The notes: a model not told the origin generated them from the sequence alone. A stretch of DNA of 64,000 nucleotides from Sclerodactyla briareus (GCA_026419785.1 JAODTK010005788.1:82046-146045); one strand, 5' to 3'. Counted from the stretch's first letter, positions 1 through 13,779 are shown. Made by a program: numbers and translations.

Positions 1-3000
1 GTTGTGAATGTGAGTACTTACTGTACTTGGGTGACCAGGAGGGTGCCCCCACTGCCGTTGGTTGCCCTCCATATCCTGTCCCACCATGACTACCACCTTG
101 TGGTGCACGTAATCACGATCTAAACAGTATTAGGTCAGAATGCATGTCCACAAACTTGTAACTTTTCCCCTCGTGGTGATGGGGCTTAGTATTTTGTCTT
201 CTTGTCACCAATATGTAAAACTTCTGATGAAACGTGGGACAATATTTTTGCATCATAGCATCATACGAGGGGAACCATCCATTATACTCTGAGTGTTGCC
301 CACAATCTTGCATGTTCGATGTATAAATTACAGGAAGAACGGAAGGAGTTTGGTATTTATTCTGAAATACGCTCTCTTCATCTACAGGTATGTTGGTTTC
401 AGAGAAATCTGCTGCAAACTCCAGTGTTGGCCTCATCCATTATTCGCCGAGTGTTGTGAGACAATAATTGTTTTTAAAAAGGCAGACTTCTCCCTATTCT
501 TTGATTAGTGCACAGAGGTTCAGTATATACTCTTCAGAGCATTAACATTAACCCCTATTTGATAGGCAATAAAAGCAGTGACCTGCCTCCAGAATGTTTT
601 TTCGCGACACTCCCATACCCCCCTTGCTCTTTGTCAAAGGCTGGAGTAGTGTTTTAAATCCATAGTAAACATTTCTGAGGCTGTTTGCTCTTAGTATCTT
701 ATCTATAAAGCCCTGCTGACAAAGTATTTTCCTGTCCATTCCAAACAAAAAAATTCAGCTAACTGAACCACCCACTTGTTGTTTGAGGATAACAGCAAGC
801 CCTATTTTATTGATGTTTGAGGGCAATTGTTGGGTTTGCTTGAGATATATTGCTGCTTGAAGCATTTTCACAAAGGACCCTGAAATCTACGTATGTTTAA
901 TAGGGGTAAGGTGGGGTAAGGTTAATTTCACCAGCCTAGCCTTCATTCAATACACCCCAATATTGTGAAGATGACAGCAGTCACATATTTGACGGGATGA
1001 CAGCCAGTCTTCATTATAGAGATCTTAGTAGCTTTCATGAGGTACACAAAGACAAAAGATCGGCTGTATGCTCGGACTACTCGGAGCAGTTTTTCTGAAA
1101 GCAGTTTTGTGCAACCTTTGAGATGAGATTGATTTTATTATCCTTGCTTCTACAACTGAGTTTATTTACAAGGACAGTAAGTGTAATGCCAATAAGTGAA
1201 AGTATGTGGAAAGACCTCCACTTCATATACAGTACTGAGGGAAGTTTTCCAAAGCTGTGATTATCTTGACAATGAAATATTTGGGCATTACTTTGAGATG
1301 ATGGCACCATTGTTTCCAGAATTGACCTACAATGTTCTACGGTACAGTTATAATGGTCAAAAAACACAGTGTCATGAATTAAACATTGAAGGCCTGATTG
1401 CACATGTTCTGAAGGCAATTCTGTAAAGCACCCACTAGATAATTTGCAGTTTTCATGTTAGATAGTAAGCCCTCTGGGAGGAGGGTGTAGGGTGGGTTGT
1501 TAGGATGGGTGAACTGCCTGGGAGAGTGACAAACGATTATCAATATTAATAGTATATAATTACCCAGTCAAACAAAGTGAAACACTATCCCCCCCGCAAG
1601 TGCCATAGTCAGAAATTTCACACCCTGGGTTACCTTGATCGTGCCAAGGGTGCTATTCAACTCACACGTTGGCTTTTAGATCTTGTTTTTTGCCCACGAC
1701 CCAACCGCCCCAGATGGATGGATTCTTGCAGGAATCGACCACTCTCGTCATTCATGTTTGCAACGTTCTGGTTATATTATTGGATCATCGCCGACAACGA
1801 TGCATACGATATGAAATAGGTACGTAGGTGATGATATCGAAACGGTCGATCACCATCCCCGCTGAAATTTGTTCCTGTTCAAATGGGAGTTCTGTACCAA
1901 CTTCACCACTCCTACTGCTACCAGCATTCCCAGGCTCAGACATGATAAGACCCATTTACCCTGTTTGATCACGAATGTCGCTTCAGTCCTCGGGGAGATT
2001 GGAGCGCTGGTAATAATGTTGACTGTGAACCCTGATCATGTATGTCATCTCCTAGGTAATCAATTTAGAGTATGGCCAGTACATGGGAGCTGTCTCCATG
2101 TAATTGTGCTGGATTGATGGGTGTTGTTGGTGTATGCTTCAAAATTAACATTTAGATTAGGGGAACTTGAGAACAATGCCCGTTCCCGATTCTTGTGCGT
2201 TATTACAGCATAGCACATTATGACGGCAGTATACCGTGTTTCGTTGGCATACCGTCGCTGGGAGTGGTTCGTGGGTTTGCTCCACATGGAGAAAAAAAAC
2301 CCTTATAAGTGACCTGAACATTAGTTGTGAACCATAATATAGATTGCTGACTATTGTACTGCTGGATAATTTAATACTTCAAGAATTATTAGGTTGGAGG
2401 TATAATCGTTATAGAATGTTTGTTTTTTTTGTCTCACATGAATCACAGTATTGTGTGTAATGAGAAGAACTGAGGGGATGGTTGCAAAACAAAAAATCTA
2501 TAGCGACTGTACCTTGGCTGGAAAAAGTAGGTGAAGTAAAGCAGGAATATCTTAAACTGCCGATGCCAAAAGTGAGCAATTGTAAAAAGTCGGCATTGAA
2601 GGATTTCCAAGCTTGAACACCTTGTGGATGTGAAAGAGTAGGCCGATGCCGAATTTGGTTGATGGTGGTTCAGTAGTCCGTTGCCAAACTTTTGTTACCA
2701 TAACATATTAGACATGTTCATAGATGATTGGCTGTATCGTTAACTTACCATAGTTAGTAATTGGTTGTTATGTTTCCTGTTGTTCGGGCAGGTTATAGCG
2801 ACACATACACATTTACTTTGATGGTTACGCTTCTCTATGCAATGAACGATCAGTCATGCGCTACACTGGTGCCCTTGTGGTGAGTATAAATCCCATATTC
2901 ATACAATACTTCAATTTCAACCGCTTGCAGAGCCACACTTTCAAGAAGGCTTGGAGTGCCTTCCCTACTGAATTTCAACACCATCAGTTCGGAGTTTACT

Positions 3001-5157
3001 TTTTCGATTAAATTAATATTGGAAGAAAAAAACATGGAAAGGAACAACTTCATTATCGGTCATCAAATTGAAAGCCAACAGGAGGAAATTAGACTCTGAC
3101 ATTCTCTCGAAATACTTGGGTTATAGTGCCTCTCAGTCTCATCTATGACATGTAGGTTAGTAAGGTTTTGAAGCACTACAATATTATAATAACACAGTTG
3201 ATGGTCTGTTAGTGGTAGTATTGGGCATAGTGTCTAACAAGGAACTATGATTGTAGGCCTTTCAAACTTGATGTATCACAGTACTTAGGTGTAGCTACTG
3301 CTGCACCAGTGTCAATTGTGAAGTGGACTTTTATTGCTGTGCAAACAGGATATTCCCGCATCCAGGGGCGAATTCTGGACACAGCAGTGGGAGTTAGTAG
3401 GTGCTGCTTAAATATACACCGTGTTTGTTATATTGTTGATGAAGTTTGGAGACCTCCGCTAATGTACTTCACAGTTTTGTCAGGCTAGTATGTATCCACT
3501 TCCATCATGTTTTCATAAAATCACAGAATAGAGAAGAAAAAAAAAACTACATGAATTATGCAAATTTGACCTGCAAGGCATGATTTGACTGAATAAGCAC
3601 ATAAAAGGAAGCTTGTAGTCAAATTGGCATGTTGCACATCTTACACGAGTTGATTCGCAACTTCTTGTGAATAAAACGATACACCAACAAAAGGTCTGGA
3701 AATCCCATTCACAATCCCAAAGCATGCTAAAAAGTGACCTCCACTCTTGCCAGACCAGACTAGTCACGTATCAGAAGAAAATTGCACGGTGTTAGCACAA
3801 CTTCTCATTTTAAAGTGATGAAATCGTCTCTCAGCCTCTAACTTCTCCCTCGATTACAATCCCTCGATAACTTCAAAAACATATTCCAAGAACATTCCAG
3901 ATACCAATGTGAAATTTCATTAGTATAAAGTTGATACATACAAAGCTAATTTTGACGTTTTAGAATTGGGGGAAATCACTACCTGTTTTTTCCAGCCTGT
4001 CTTGTTTTGAAACATGGTTTTGTAAACAGAAGTGTTGCCACTTAGGGCTCATTTTGGCAATCCTATCTCCTTATGGGACCTGCGAGACATTAACATAGAA
4101 CATCTGCATTGATTATAATCTTGAGTGGCAACTCGTATCACAGACAACAACTTGTAGGTATTTATGGAGATTCCTGACTGATTCTGGATCAATATTTGGT
4201 AATTCTCACCTGCCAAAGACCAATATGGAGAATTAATAAGTTCTAAACCTTACAATAATTGGTCTTGGGTGATATTAATTGGAATGCAAGCTTGTCAGAA
4301 ACCAAAGTCGAAACAGAAAGTGGGCCGGCTTAGCGCAAAAAAAAAGCCTAAAAAACAGCGTAGGGCATCGAGTGTGGAATGCGGCTTTAGACAGGTACTA
4401 AAGACGGTGAGCGCAGGCTAGACCAGACATAGTCTCTACAGCGACTAGTTTTGTTGGAATCTGACAAAGTCATGCAAATTTAGCAGGCCCCTTCATGTGG
4501 TGATGAAATGACTATAGCTCATTTGAATCCTCAGTCCTAGCAACAGCTAAAGGCATGAGTGGCTACATTGTGGGGTGGGGGGGGGGGAAAAGTGGGTGAT
4601 TATATGGAGGAAAATGCCCGTTGTCCAATATACAAAATTGTCGCTTGACATCACACTTAATAAACTGTTTTGGAGGAAAATTTTTGGTGTGCCCCCCCCT
4701 GCCCGTCTCTCCCAATTTTTGACAGACTCCACTCTCGAAAATTTGAAATTTCTTTTGGGCCCGCCCGATTTCAGTCATCATCAACTGTTCCATATATCAG
4801 AATCTTTTAATCACTGCTGCCTTTGGAATGCCCACTTGTTTTCTCTATTGGGGGCAATTCCATGAGCCCATAGTCACATAATGTTTGCATTGAAAAGAGG
4901 GTCATTTGAATGCTGTGTCACTGTCAATTACATCCCCTATCTGTGTCAAGATATGTGTTTGAGTTCATCATTTTGGTCGGTTGTCCATTTTGGTGTATAC
5001 CCTAACATGTACAACTATAGGCCATTAGGATTATAGTGGACAATTGCTTTAAAATTGTTTGAACAATTTGAATATGTTTTGAGTTATTTCAGGTATTGGT
5101 TAGTTAATTGTTGTAAGTTATCTGCAATGCCAGATCAAATTCTCTCTTCCTCTGTAG
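1..5157. other. Non-coding sequence, nothing recognised
   Basis: I see no exon, RNA gene or defined mobile element here. Open frames are short, differ between strands and have no flanking splice signals or family motifs. There is a G-run near 4572-4588 and a few A/T homopolymers. It may be intergenic, or intron of a gene whose exons I could not recognise, possibly the 5' part of the GDPD gene to the right. Confidence 0.5.
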
Positions 5158-5250
5158 GTTTTGTGTGGTGCCTTAACAGTTTTGTATGGGGAGAGTGGAA
5201 GCATGGACTTTACGACCAGGCTCCATGTTATGACATCGAGGGGCTTGTAG
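5158..5250 (+). CDS. Candidate exon, unrecognised
   Basis: A pyrimidine-rich tract ending in TAG (5139-5157) resembles a good splice acceptor. It is followed by 30 open codons, with residues such as LYGESGSMDF and TRLHVMTSRG, ending at a TAG stop at 5248-5250. The composition looks protein-like, but I recognise no family. No partner exon was found on either side. It could be a terminal exon of an unknown gene or a chance open stretch. Confidence 0.2.
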   Translation, partial: VLCGALTVLYGESGSMDFTTRLHVMTSRGL

Positions 5251-6565
5251 GATAGGCTTATAGTCGGCTCCAAACCTGTAGAAAGATGTGACTGGACTAG
5301 GGCAGGACTTGGACATTTAAGCCTTTCACCATATTCCTTAATATCAAACTCTATTCATATCTATATATAGATTTGGCACACAGGCACACACAGGCCCAAT
5401 ATTGCATCATACATAGGCATTGTTAGGCTGAATTATCATACCATAAGGATAGCAATACTAATAGTTACTGCAGTATGCATTCTTTTGCTAGTAAAAGCAT
5501 TTTCATGAACTTCCTCAACCATGTTAACTTCTTACTGTACCTCATGGTCCCCCGCCCTCCGTGACGTCTAAGGATGTCATGCCTACCAACTGTTACATTC
5601 AATAGGTTCCTGGTGGTGGCCCAGTATTCTGTGTCCAGGTTTACAGTTGACCTACTATTTCTTTGTTTTATAGGAAGTGGGGATTTTCATAGATTGTAGT
5701 GATCACAGTAAGTAGCTCTGCCCAGCATTAGGCTTTTGCCTTAACAAATCATTCTTCCCGAATTCTCAAGAGATAAAAGAATAGAGTTACTGAACCGTGG
5801 GGCATACGTGCTTTCTTGGGGGAACAGTTCATCACATTACTTCCATGAGCCTAAAGTACGTTCTGCCCCTCTGACTCAGAAGGTTGACTACGCGCATGGT
5901 TCTGCACCCTTTCAATATACAGTAGCTCAAAACCATTGATTGTTAAGCCAATGTGGTCTGGGTATCATTCTACCTACCGATCGACCCGCCTACCTGCTGT
6001 CTGTCTGTCTCGGTTCCGCATATACTTGGGATAGTGTTCAATATGATTCCCAACTATACTTACTCTCCGGTACGAGTTCCTGAACTTTGAGGTCAATGAT
6101 AATGGGAAGTCAGATTGGGGGGCTATTATGTCAAAAAAATGCAGAATGCATATCATGCGTGTCCACACAGGATACGTCCAAACCGGATCCGTCTTCCCAT
6201 CCCAATTTAATGCTTCCGGAGAATAGAATTTTGACCATTCAAAATCTTTTGAGGATGGGTAACTCTACTTGTCATTTCATCACCATGTGGGCTCACAGTG
6301 ACCAATAGGTTCTGCATATTATATCACTTCAAATATTTTCGTCAGAGGAAAAAGAACTTTCCTACTATATGAGTAACATATCTGCCAAAGGAGACCATTG
6401 ACCCTTGCGACGACAGACTCTTGCATCCTGTAGTTTTGCTCATAAGCATATGACCTTTGACCTCTGGTACCTCAGAGGACCTTGAATCTGGCACTACAAC
6501 ACTGTTTTTTTCATGCGTCTACGTGTGTGTGTATGGTGTGGCATTTTGACGCCCAGCGTTGTTAA
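5251..6565. other. Non-coding sequence, nothing recognised
   Basis: No coding or repeat structure that I can support. It includes a short CACAGGCACACACAGG stretch near 5380-5396 and a CTGTCTGTCT run near 5997. Confidence 0.5.
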
Positions 6566-7175
6566 CACAAAACTCTGACACCCCACCTGATGGATGAAGC
6601 TCATAATTTGTATTGTGTTTTCCCCATGATGAGTACATGAACCTATTGTTTTGGGGTCATGTCAAAAGTCATCTGCAGGTCACTGAAGGCCAGTCTGAAA
6701 ACCTTTACACATGATAAGTCCAGAATGGTTGGGTCATATTAAGGTGAAATTTGGTGTATATCTTTTCGTATAAGTGGGAGGGGGGCCTTACAGAACCCTA
6801 TTGTTTTTGTTCCGGTTGGGGTAGTTTTATTCCAAATAGAAAATTGTGAAAGCCAAGCATTCTGGCTTGTAAACACAATAATCGAACCCCCCTGAATGGA
6901 TGAAGCTCTACTATTATGTTGATCCCCATAATGATTACTAACCCTATCGTTTTTGGGGTCAGGTCAGAAGTCACCACAGTCAAAGTCTGAAACCTTGTAA
7001 ACATCGGTAAGTCCCAGTAATGGTTGGTCTGATCACGTTGAATTTTGGTGATAGCTTCCTTATGGGAGTACAGGAAACCTAGTTTTGGTCGGGTGAATTT
7101 CGGTCTAAAAATTTAGCCAATTGGCGAAAGTTCAATATTTTTGCCAATTTTGGCTTGTAACACTATCACTCTACC
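6566..7175 (+). repeat. Interspersed repeat family R1, two tandem units
   Basis: Two units of about 300 bp lie head to tail. Each carries GGATGAAGCTC, then GAGTACATGAACC or a variant, a phrase reading CTATTGTTTTTGGGGTCA, GGTCAGAAGTCA, AAGTCTGAAACC, GATAAGTCC, then a phrase close to TTTTGGCTTGTAAACAC. The same ordered phrases recur at 9405-9999 and 35645-35906, and in reverse at 61385-62060. This makes it a dispersed multi-copy element. No coding capacity is seen. The units have diverged by substitutions and small indels. Confidence 0.75.
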
Positions 7176-9404
7176 CCGTGTTGGCGCTAGTCTTTATACT
7201 TTTGGGGGGGAAAGTTCCCCTTCAGAAAATTCTTTAGGGGGGGGGATCTGACAAAAGTGGGGGGGATTTCTAGAATGTGTTGATTGGCTGTCAGCAACCC
7301 ATAAGACATTGCCCTCCGCATTTTGCAATTGATATTTTTAAGCAGGTTATCGGCCAACAAATCCTAGTGTTTTTATGAAACCTGTATTCCTGTCTGTTTT
7401 TTCTCAGAATTATTAAACGACAGAACTACAGCAGAAATGCTTGTATGTTTGATTTAAAAAAAGTCATTGGGGCCTAGTGACCTTCATCCTACCCCCCGCC
7501 CCCTTTATTAAAAAAAATCATCCACTCTATACACCCCCACTCCATCCCACTCATTCACCCTCTGGGGTTACGGCGATCATTTCACTGGACTCCAAACCGA
7601 TTTACAAAAAGTAAGCCTATTGTCGCGCTGGATCATACTTTTGCCCCTCAGCTCCAAATTAGTAAAATGTGCCCAGCATAGCTGTATCATCAACTATCCC
7701 AATTTCCCAAAGCCAGCCAAACCTGTCCCCACCCCTGAAGCTTTATCTCTTTCTCCCCAAGCAAGTTCTAGCACTGACTCCCATCACATTTAAAATTAGT
7801 TTGACTCCTTAGATTTAGCTTGGCCTGGTGCGAAATCGTATACCAATCCCCACAGCCAAGCCCACACATGTGGCCTAGTCTTGGTTACCTGCAGTCTGCT
7901 TAACATAAAACAATAAAGTATAACTAAGGCCTATGTACATATGATTGTATGGAAGTCTGAGATCGTGAATGACAAACATTGGGTAAAATACTCTGGAAAA
8001 TCTTACCCTGCTTGGAGTAGAGCTAAGCAAAATGGAAGTTTAAGTATTTCCTATTTGATTGACACCCCTCGATCATTAATGTCCTGGGCTATTACGCAGA
8101 GCTTTGCATAAAGTCACGTGAGCCTAATCTACGGCAAAATAAAAATAATTTCATGTTTTAGGCACCCCGCCCGCCTCCTTTTTTTGGGAGGATTGCTGAA
8201 ATGGGTCTTTTTTTTTTTCATTCAGGCCATGACTTTTTTTGAAAGAATATTGGAAGTCTAACTCCATGGACTCAGTTTGCCTTGACAGAAACAGTTGAAG
8301 CTGTTTTAGTTAGTAACCCTGTAGACCCAGAAATAAAAAGGATAAACAAGGCCTCCTACTCTGATAAGGTCAGTGGCAACCCTGCTGCGACCGCTTCTTT
8401 TGTCTCTTTTCCAAGCCTGTTTTGGTATTCTCATTTGCCTTTTATTTGGAAAATGGTTATTTTCAATTCTGGTTATGTAATGGCGAATAGAAGTTCGAAC
8501 TACATGTGGACACCCAGCTGGCATATAAACAATCTCGTAAGCAATGGTCGGGTCGGGAAAAAGAAAAATAAAAAAAAGGGGGCCGCCTCCCCTCATTTTC
8601 GAAAAACCCTGGGACCTAAACATGTTTTTCATTTGCTACTTGGCCTAGTAACAGAGCAGTATTTATTACAGGATCCTAATCTATATGTGCAATACCGAAT
8701 ATCTGTATAAAATGCCCGGGGGGCGTTATTACATTTTCAAAGAGGGGGGCGATTAATTGAGGGTAAATTTCTAAGGAAAAAATATAATTTGCCTGTATAG
8801 GCTTGAAAAATTTTCTCTTATTACACTGTGTTAGGCTAATCTCCAAAACTATACATTGTGCACAGCCTGTTCAAGGACTAATTTCATCGGTTATTTGGTG
8901 TGGAAATATGCTTCTAACCCTCAATTGGAATGTCCAAAAAGGGGGGGGGGCATTTATACGGAGGGGCTTCTATTACAGATTATACGTTATGTGTTGTGCA
9001 CTGTACATATTGCATGAGAAATCATTGCACGTGAACTAGAAGCAGCTATGGAGTTGTTTACTTGCAGCAAATTGGGTGGCGTGGGGTGCTCGGGTACTGA
9101 GTATTCGCATAGGCTGCTGTGTAGTGATCGGAGGAAATGAGTCGTCATCATGGATACGACGGCTCGTCACAGATTAGGCTATGACTTCGGTGTGGTATTG
9201 CTGTGTAGTTTCACAATATATGAATGAAGGGTGTATTTTATGTTGCCATTAATAAATAAGTACTGGCGTCAGGTGTGTGGTTTTGTTTGGTGTATGTGCC
9301 AATCCCCATCGCAAAAAAGAGTGCGGGGAAATTCCTGCATATGACCAATTTCTCTGCCGGGAAGCAGGGAGGAGAGGAGTGTGCCGAATCCAGCAATCGC
9401 GCAC
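7176..9404. other. Non-coding sequence with G-runs
   Basis: No exon-like structure. Notable are G-runs at 7203-7209, 7230-7237 and 7259-7265, and at 8939-8950, with a C-run near 7491-7502. The open frame near 8282-8710 lacks splice context and known motifs, and I do not treat it as a gene. Confidence 0.5.
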
Positions 9405-9999
9405 CTTAGCGCGAACATGACTCGACCCCACCTGATGGATGGAGCTCATAAGTGGTTGTGTGTTCCCAGATGGGTACATGAACCCCATTATTTTGGGGGT
9501 CAGTCAGAGTCATCTGAAACTTTTTGAACCGATAAGTCCAGAAGGATTGGTTTGATCAGGTTTGAAATTTGGTGGTTAGCTTTCTAATGGGGCGACGGAA
9601 CCTAATGTTGATTTTGGATCAGGTCGGGAGGGAATTTGGTCGAAAATAGAAAGTTTGTAAAATAGAATAATTGGCCAATTTTGGCTTGTAAACACGAAAC
9701 TCGCCCCCACCTGGATGGATGAAGCCTACTCAGATGGGTTTCCCTATTTGATGAGTACATGAAACCCTATTGTGGTGGTCAGGTCAGAGGTCATCGAGGT
9801 CCCCAGAGGCAAAGTCTGAGAACTTTGTAATTTAGTGTGTAGGCTTCTTATCAAAGTACAGGAACCCGATTGTTGGTTGGGGAAAATCGGAAATTTGTCA
9901 GATGTTATGATTGCACATAATAAGCTGATACATCTCATTTGTCGCGGTCTGGGTATAGGTTGTCAGAAAAGATTCAAGCAATCACTAAAGCCTTTTGGC
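9405..9999 (+). repeat. Interspersed repeat family R1, second location
   Basis: The same phrase order as at 6566-7175: a GATGGATGGAGCTCATAA phrase, GGGTACATGAACC, GGTCAGAGGTCATC, GGCAAAGTCTGAG, and TTTTGGCTTGTAAACACG. The copy ends with a conserved terminus reading TATAGGTTGTCAGAAAAG, then CCTTTTGGCTTA. This terminus also ends the copies at 35857-35906 and, in reverse, at 61385-61440, so it probably marks the true end of the element. Confidence 0.75.
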
Positions 10000-10075
10000 T
10001 TATGGGTGGTGATGTACTCATTCACTTTACATTTCAGACACTAATTTCTGGGTACAAAGGCCGCATTACCCTCCC

Positions 10076-10079
10076 CCCC

Positions 10080-10120
<41 letters not shown>

Positions 10121-10182
10121 TTCCCCCCCCCACCCCCCCCCCCCCCCCCCCCCCACCCCCCCACCCCCCCCCCCTCCACCAC
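10076..10182. repeat. Interrupted poly-C tract
   Basis: About 105 bases are almost entirely C, broken by single A, T or G bases. The opposite strand is a long G tract. Proline- or glycine-rich open frames across it follow from the homopolymer and are not genes. The length is likely to be unreliable in any read technology. Confidence 0.95.
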
Positions 10183-10199
10183 ATAATGTTATGTGTCCC

Positions 10200-10799
10200 A
10201 GGCTGTGTCTAAATATCAATGATACAATACAGCACATAGCTCCACTCAGCAGTTTCAGGAAGCTGGTTCACACACCTTGAACATCTGTAGTGGTTTCAAG
10301 TTCTAGAGATTGCCCAGGGGGTAAATGACCTTTACCACTGCGGTAATATTTCGGGATTTGGCATTTTATAGTAGGTGGGGCAATCTGGATATTTTTCTTG
10401 TGAAGACTGAGTACCTGGCAGTGCCAATTGATAGCCATTTGGAGGCAATCCACTGGGACTGTAATAGGTAGGTCGTATGAGGGTCAGTGAAGCAAGGTTC
10501 CGAGAGTGAAAACGTGTTTAGCCATGTAAAACAAATGGATTAGCAATATTCCAAGTCACATTTTCATATAATTTTGTAGCTTATTGTTGATATTAGGTCC
10601 AGATGGGGGAGCAAGCACAGAATATGCCATTGGTGATAAGGTTTACTGTACCAAATTACTCAACCCTGAACTTGGTCACGCATACCTGGCGCAGATTGTC
10701 GGCCCCTACTACTAATATTCGCGCCCCCTCCCGATACCGCCCGCCACAGCATATGTATGGGCGGGCCCCGTCACAAGCTCATGGGGCCTGCCCGGCACA
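10200..10799. other. Non-coding sequence, nothing recognised
   Basis: No exon or repeat that I can support. Around 10700-10800 the sequence becomes C-rich and leads into the degenerate tandem array that follows. Confidence 0.45.
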
Positions 10800-11130
10800 G
10801 CTCTGGCAGTAGAATACACTCAGACTGTCACAGACAATGATATTTTCCCCCTCCTCCACTTGGAACTGGCCCCCAACCCACTGCAACAGGTCAGGGGTAG
10901 TAGAATACACTTGGTGGACAGTCCAGTGTGATTGGACCGGCTAATATTCTCCCTCTACCTACCCGCATTCTGGCCCTCCAATTGCCAATGTCATGGGCAG
11001 TAGGATTACACTCGGAACCCATCAAGGATATGTCTGGCCTTCTGTCTACTCAAATTTCTAACACTCCCCCACCCCATCCCTCCTCCCCTGCCATGGGACA
11101 GGTCATCAACAGTAGAATACACTACGGACA
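10800..11130. repeat. Degenerate tandem repeat, about 90-110 bp unit
   Basis: The phrase GGCAGTAGAATACACT or a close variant occurs at about 10804, 10901, 10997 and 11109. Each is followed by a C-rich stretch, and GTCA or a G-rich phrase leads back into the next unit. About four diverged copies are visible. No coding potential is evident. Confidence 0.6.
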
Positions 11131-13779
11131 GATACAGGATTTCTGCCTCGTCTTCATTTCCACAATCCGCTCGATCCACCCCGACATTACTACACACCAG
11201 CACAAAATATCTGCCTACCCAAAACCCCTCCCCCTTAATCTTAGTTAGTACTGATGGCATGCTAGTGGTTATGGGTTGTCCCTCAGTTTTGCATTCTGAC
11301 TCGAGCGATTTGTGCTCAGTGTGGAAGTATGCTCTGAGTAGGAGGGGAGGGGGGGGGGGGTGTCGCGTGCACTACTGCCTCTTCTACCGGCAAATCATAG
11401 TCTCCCAGAGGCACAGAAATTGTTGTGTGTGCAGGACTGTTTCCTCTACAGTACTTTACTTCAAGAGATTGTTGTGCTGGTTGGACATGAGGAGACACGT
11501 GGAAATACAGGTACCTACAGATATCAAGTAATTGTACCCATGCAGTCTTCCTAAAGATTCGAATGGGTATTAGGAGTGTCAACATGTCGACTGGGGGCAA
11601 TTTGCAGAGAAGAGGGGGCAGTCTTGAGCAAGGGATCTGCAGGCAGTAATGAGTTTTCCAAGTCTGGGGTCTGGGGTATTGGGTTGTGACACTACACTTG
11701 CAGTATTGATGGCAGAAGGAATGCACCGATGTAACCAGTGGTGAAAAGCTGGGTCAATTGATAGCCGCACATAAAGTTAGTGGGGTTTTTTCAGCTTTAT
11801 TTACTTTTTTGAACTTTATAAACACTACATATCTTCACTCTCCCAGTGAGTATGTCAGGTGCATCATCAAGTTGTTGACCAATGGCAAAAGTACAGGAAT
11901 GTTGGCTAATTTAGAAACCTTGTGCGTGACAATTTCCGGATCAGAGGTTTTCATTTCAAAATCAAAAAATGAGTTCTCTCATTCTGGGAAATTTTGATTG
12001 GAAACAAATTCACTCATTCAAATATCGAGTACATGTTTTCCCAGATTGAGGACACACTGAAGCACAGTACAACGTCAGTTTCATTTTACAGTCTTGGTTA
12101 ACTTACACAGGAATTTTCTATATAAAATTCTTTTCAGTAGAATAATAAGTTAAAATGGACAGATTCTGGCATGGACTCCGTACACACAATTTCCGAATAA
12201 CCGGAAACTTTTTTCCCAAGAAGAATTACCCCATGTCTATTGCGACTTAATTTGGACTGGGGGTTATTGGTGCATTTCTGGGAGCTAATGTAATAACCCT
12301 GGGTCCTGTTCTGGTTAGCTGGCTTGTCCTAGCTGGCGCGCCATACCGCAGAAAGGTCACGCAGTAGATGAGGAGATTGTACACAGCCGGGAGTGTTGAA
12401 CGTGTTTTAGTGAGACCGTACTGCTGCAACAGAAGCATTGCTTGTTAGCGATCGCAACTGTTTTGACACTGTTCATCTTCACTACATACGGACACAGTAT
12501 GGGACAGTGAACTAATGGCTTATCAAAAAAGTGATGGGTCATATGGTTTGTAAGGGACAGTTTACCTGGATGAGCTGAAAATTGAAAACTCTCCTCCTAC
12601 GAGCAGGGCAGGCGGTATGAGGAGTCCAGGTGACACCCATCAGACATGTCTGCTGCACATTGTGTATGGATGAGGAGGAGAGTAATTGGGAAGCAGAGAT
12701 GAGGCGGGCCAGACGGTGGGGGCGATGGCTAATGTCAGGGAATTGAAGGGGAGAGCACTTGATCATTATTACTCAGGAGCTGTTGAAGTAGCTTGGTATT
12801 AGTCGTACAGTGTGGGTGTGAAGTAGATAGAGATGGATGGATAGATGGAGGGAGATGTTGGTGTAGCTACAGGCCTTGCAGGGTTCTCAGATTCAAAGCC
12901 AGCGATCATGCACAGGTGCTATCAATTGCATCAAATGGCCGATAAGGTAGGGGGTGGGGGACACCCTCCAATGGGTCCCGACCTCAATCCACCCCCACCT
13001 CCAAGATCAATCATTCTCACACTCCGCCACTGGGAGGGAGGGAAGAATGATGGACACTATTGTAAGATGGCTAGTTCTTGAAAAAGAGGGGCACCAGCAG
13101 AAGATTGGGACATCGAATGCATTGCTCTCCTTCCGTATGGAAGAATTAACTTTTTCAACAGATTGTTCATGCTAAGTAAATTTACACCATTAGCTCGGAG
13201 GTTGTTAGGTGTGGGAAGGTGCCAGCTTCCTCTATTCAGACACACCTTATTGCCACAACTCGAATCATTCAACCCAAATAAATGTATTTGGACCTGCTCT
13301 CTAGAACACTGTTGGGACATCACCATGTCTCACGGACATGAAGGACTGATTAACAGGACATGTTATGTGACGATTTATACCGTTCATATTGAATTGCATG
13401 GGACAATTTCCAGTTCCAGGAAATGTTCAAGTGGAGTTATGTCTCTGGAGAATAACATCATTTCAAGAATTTTCCACTTCCGGATACCAATTTCTTTGTA
13501 TGGTTTGCAACCAACAAACGTCATACAGTATTAAGTCAGAAACAAGGTGGGTGTGGTCGTCCACTGTCTCTTGTATACAGCTACGAATTACGGTGTTTAG
13601 TTTCATGACATCAGCAGCTCAGCAACTATTAGGCCTTGTTCATATTCTGAACTAATTGAGTGTAATACTTGAGTCTGTTTGTTTTGAACTGTTGCTAGTG
13701 TGTTTCCGACAAATACTGCAAGATGTGTCATGATTACATGTGGACGAGAGATGGTCACTCAATTGTATAGCCATTCAGA
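11131..13779. other. Non-coding sequence, nothing recognised
   Basis: A G-run lies at 11347-11360 and a C/A-rich patch near 12990-13005. Short open frames on both strands have no splice context, membrane or domain motifs. I see nothing else. Confidence 0.5.

Noticed and set aside
8282-8710. 142-codon open frame
   Set aside because: No domain, no splice context, and an equally open frame on the other strand, as expected by chance in low-complexity sequence.
9939-10280. Long proline-rich open frame and its glycine-rich mirror
   Set aside because: It is produced entirely by the poly-C tract. No start context, splice signals or conserved residues.
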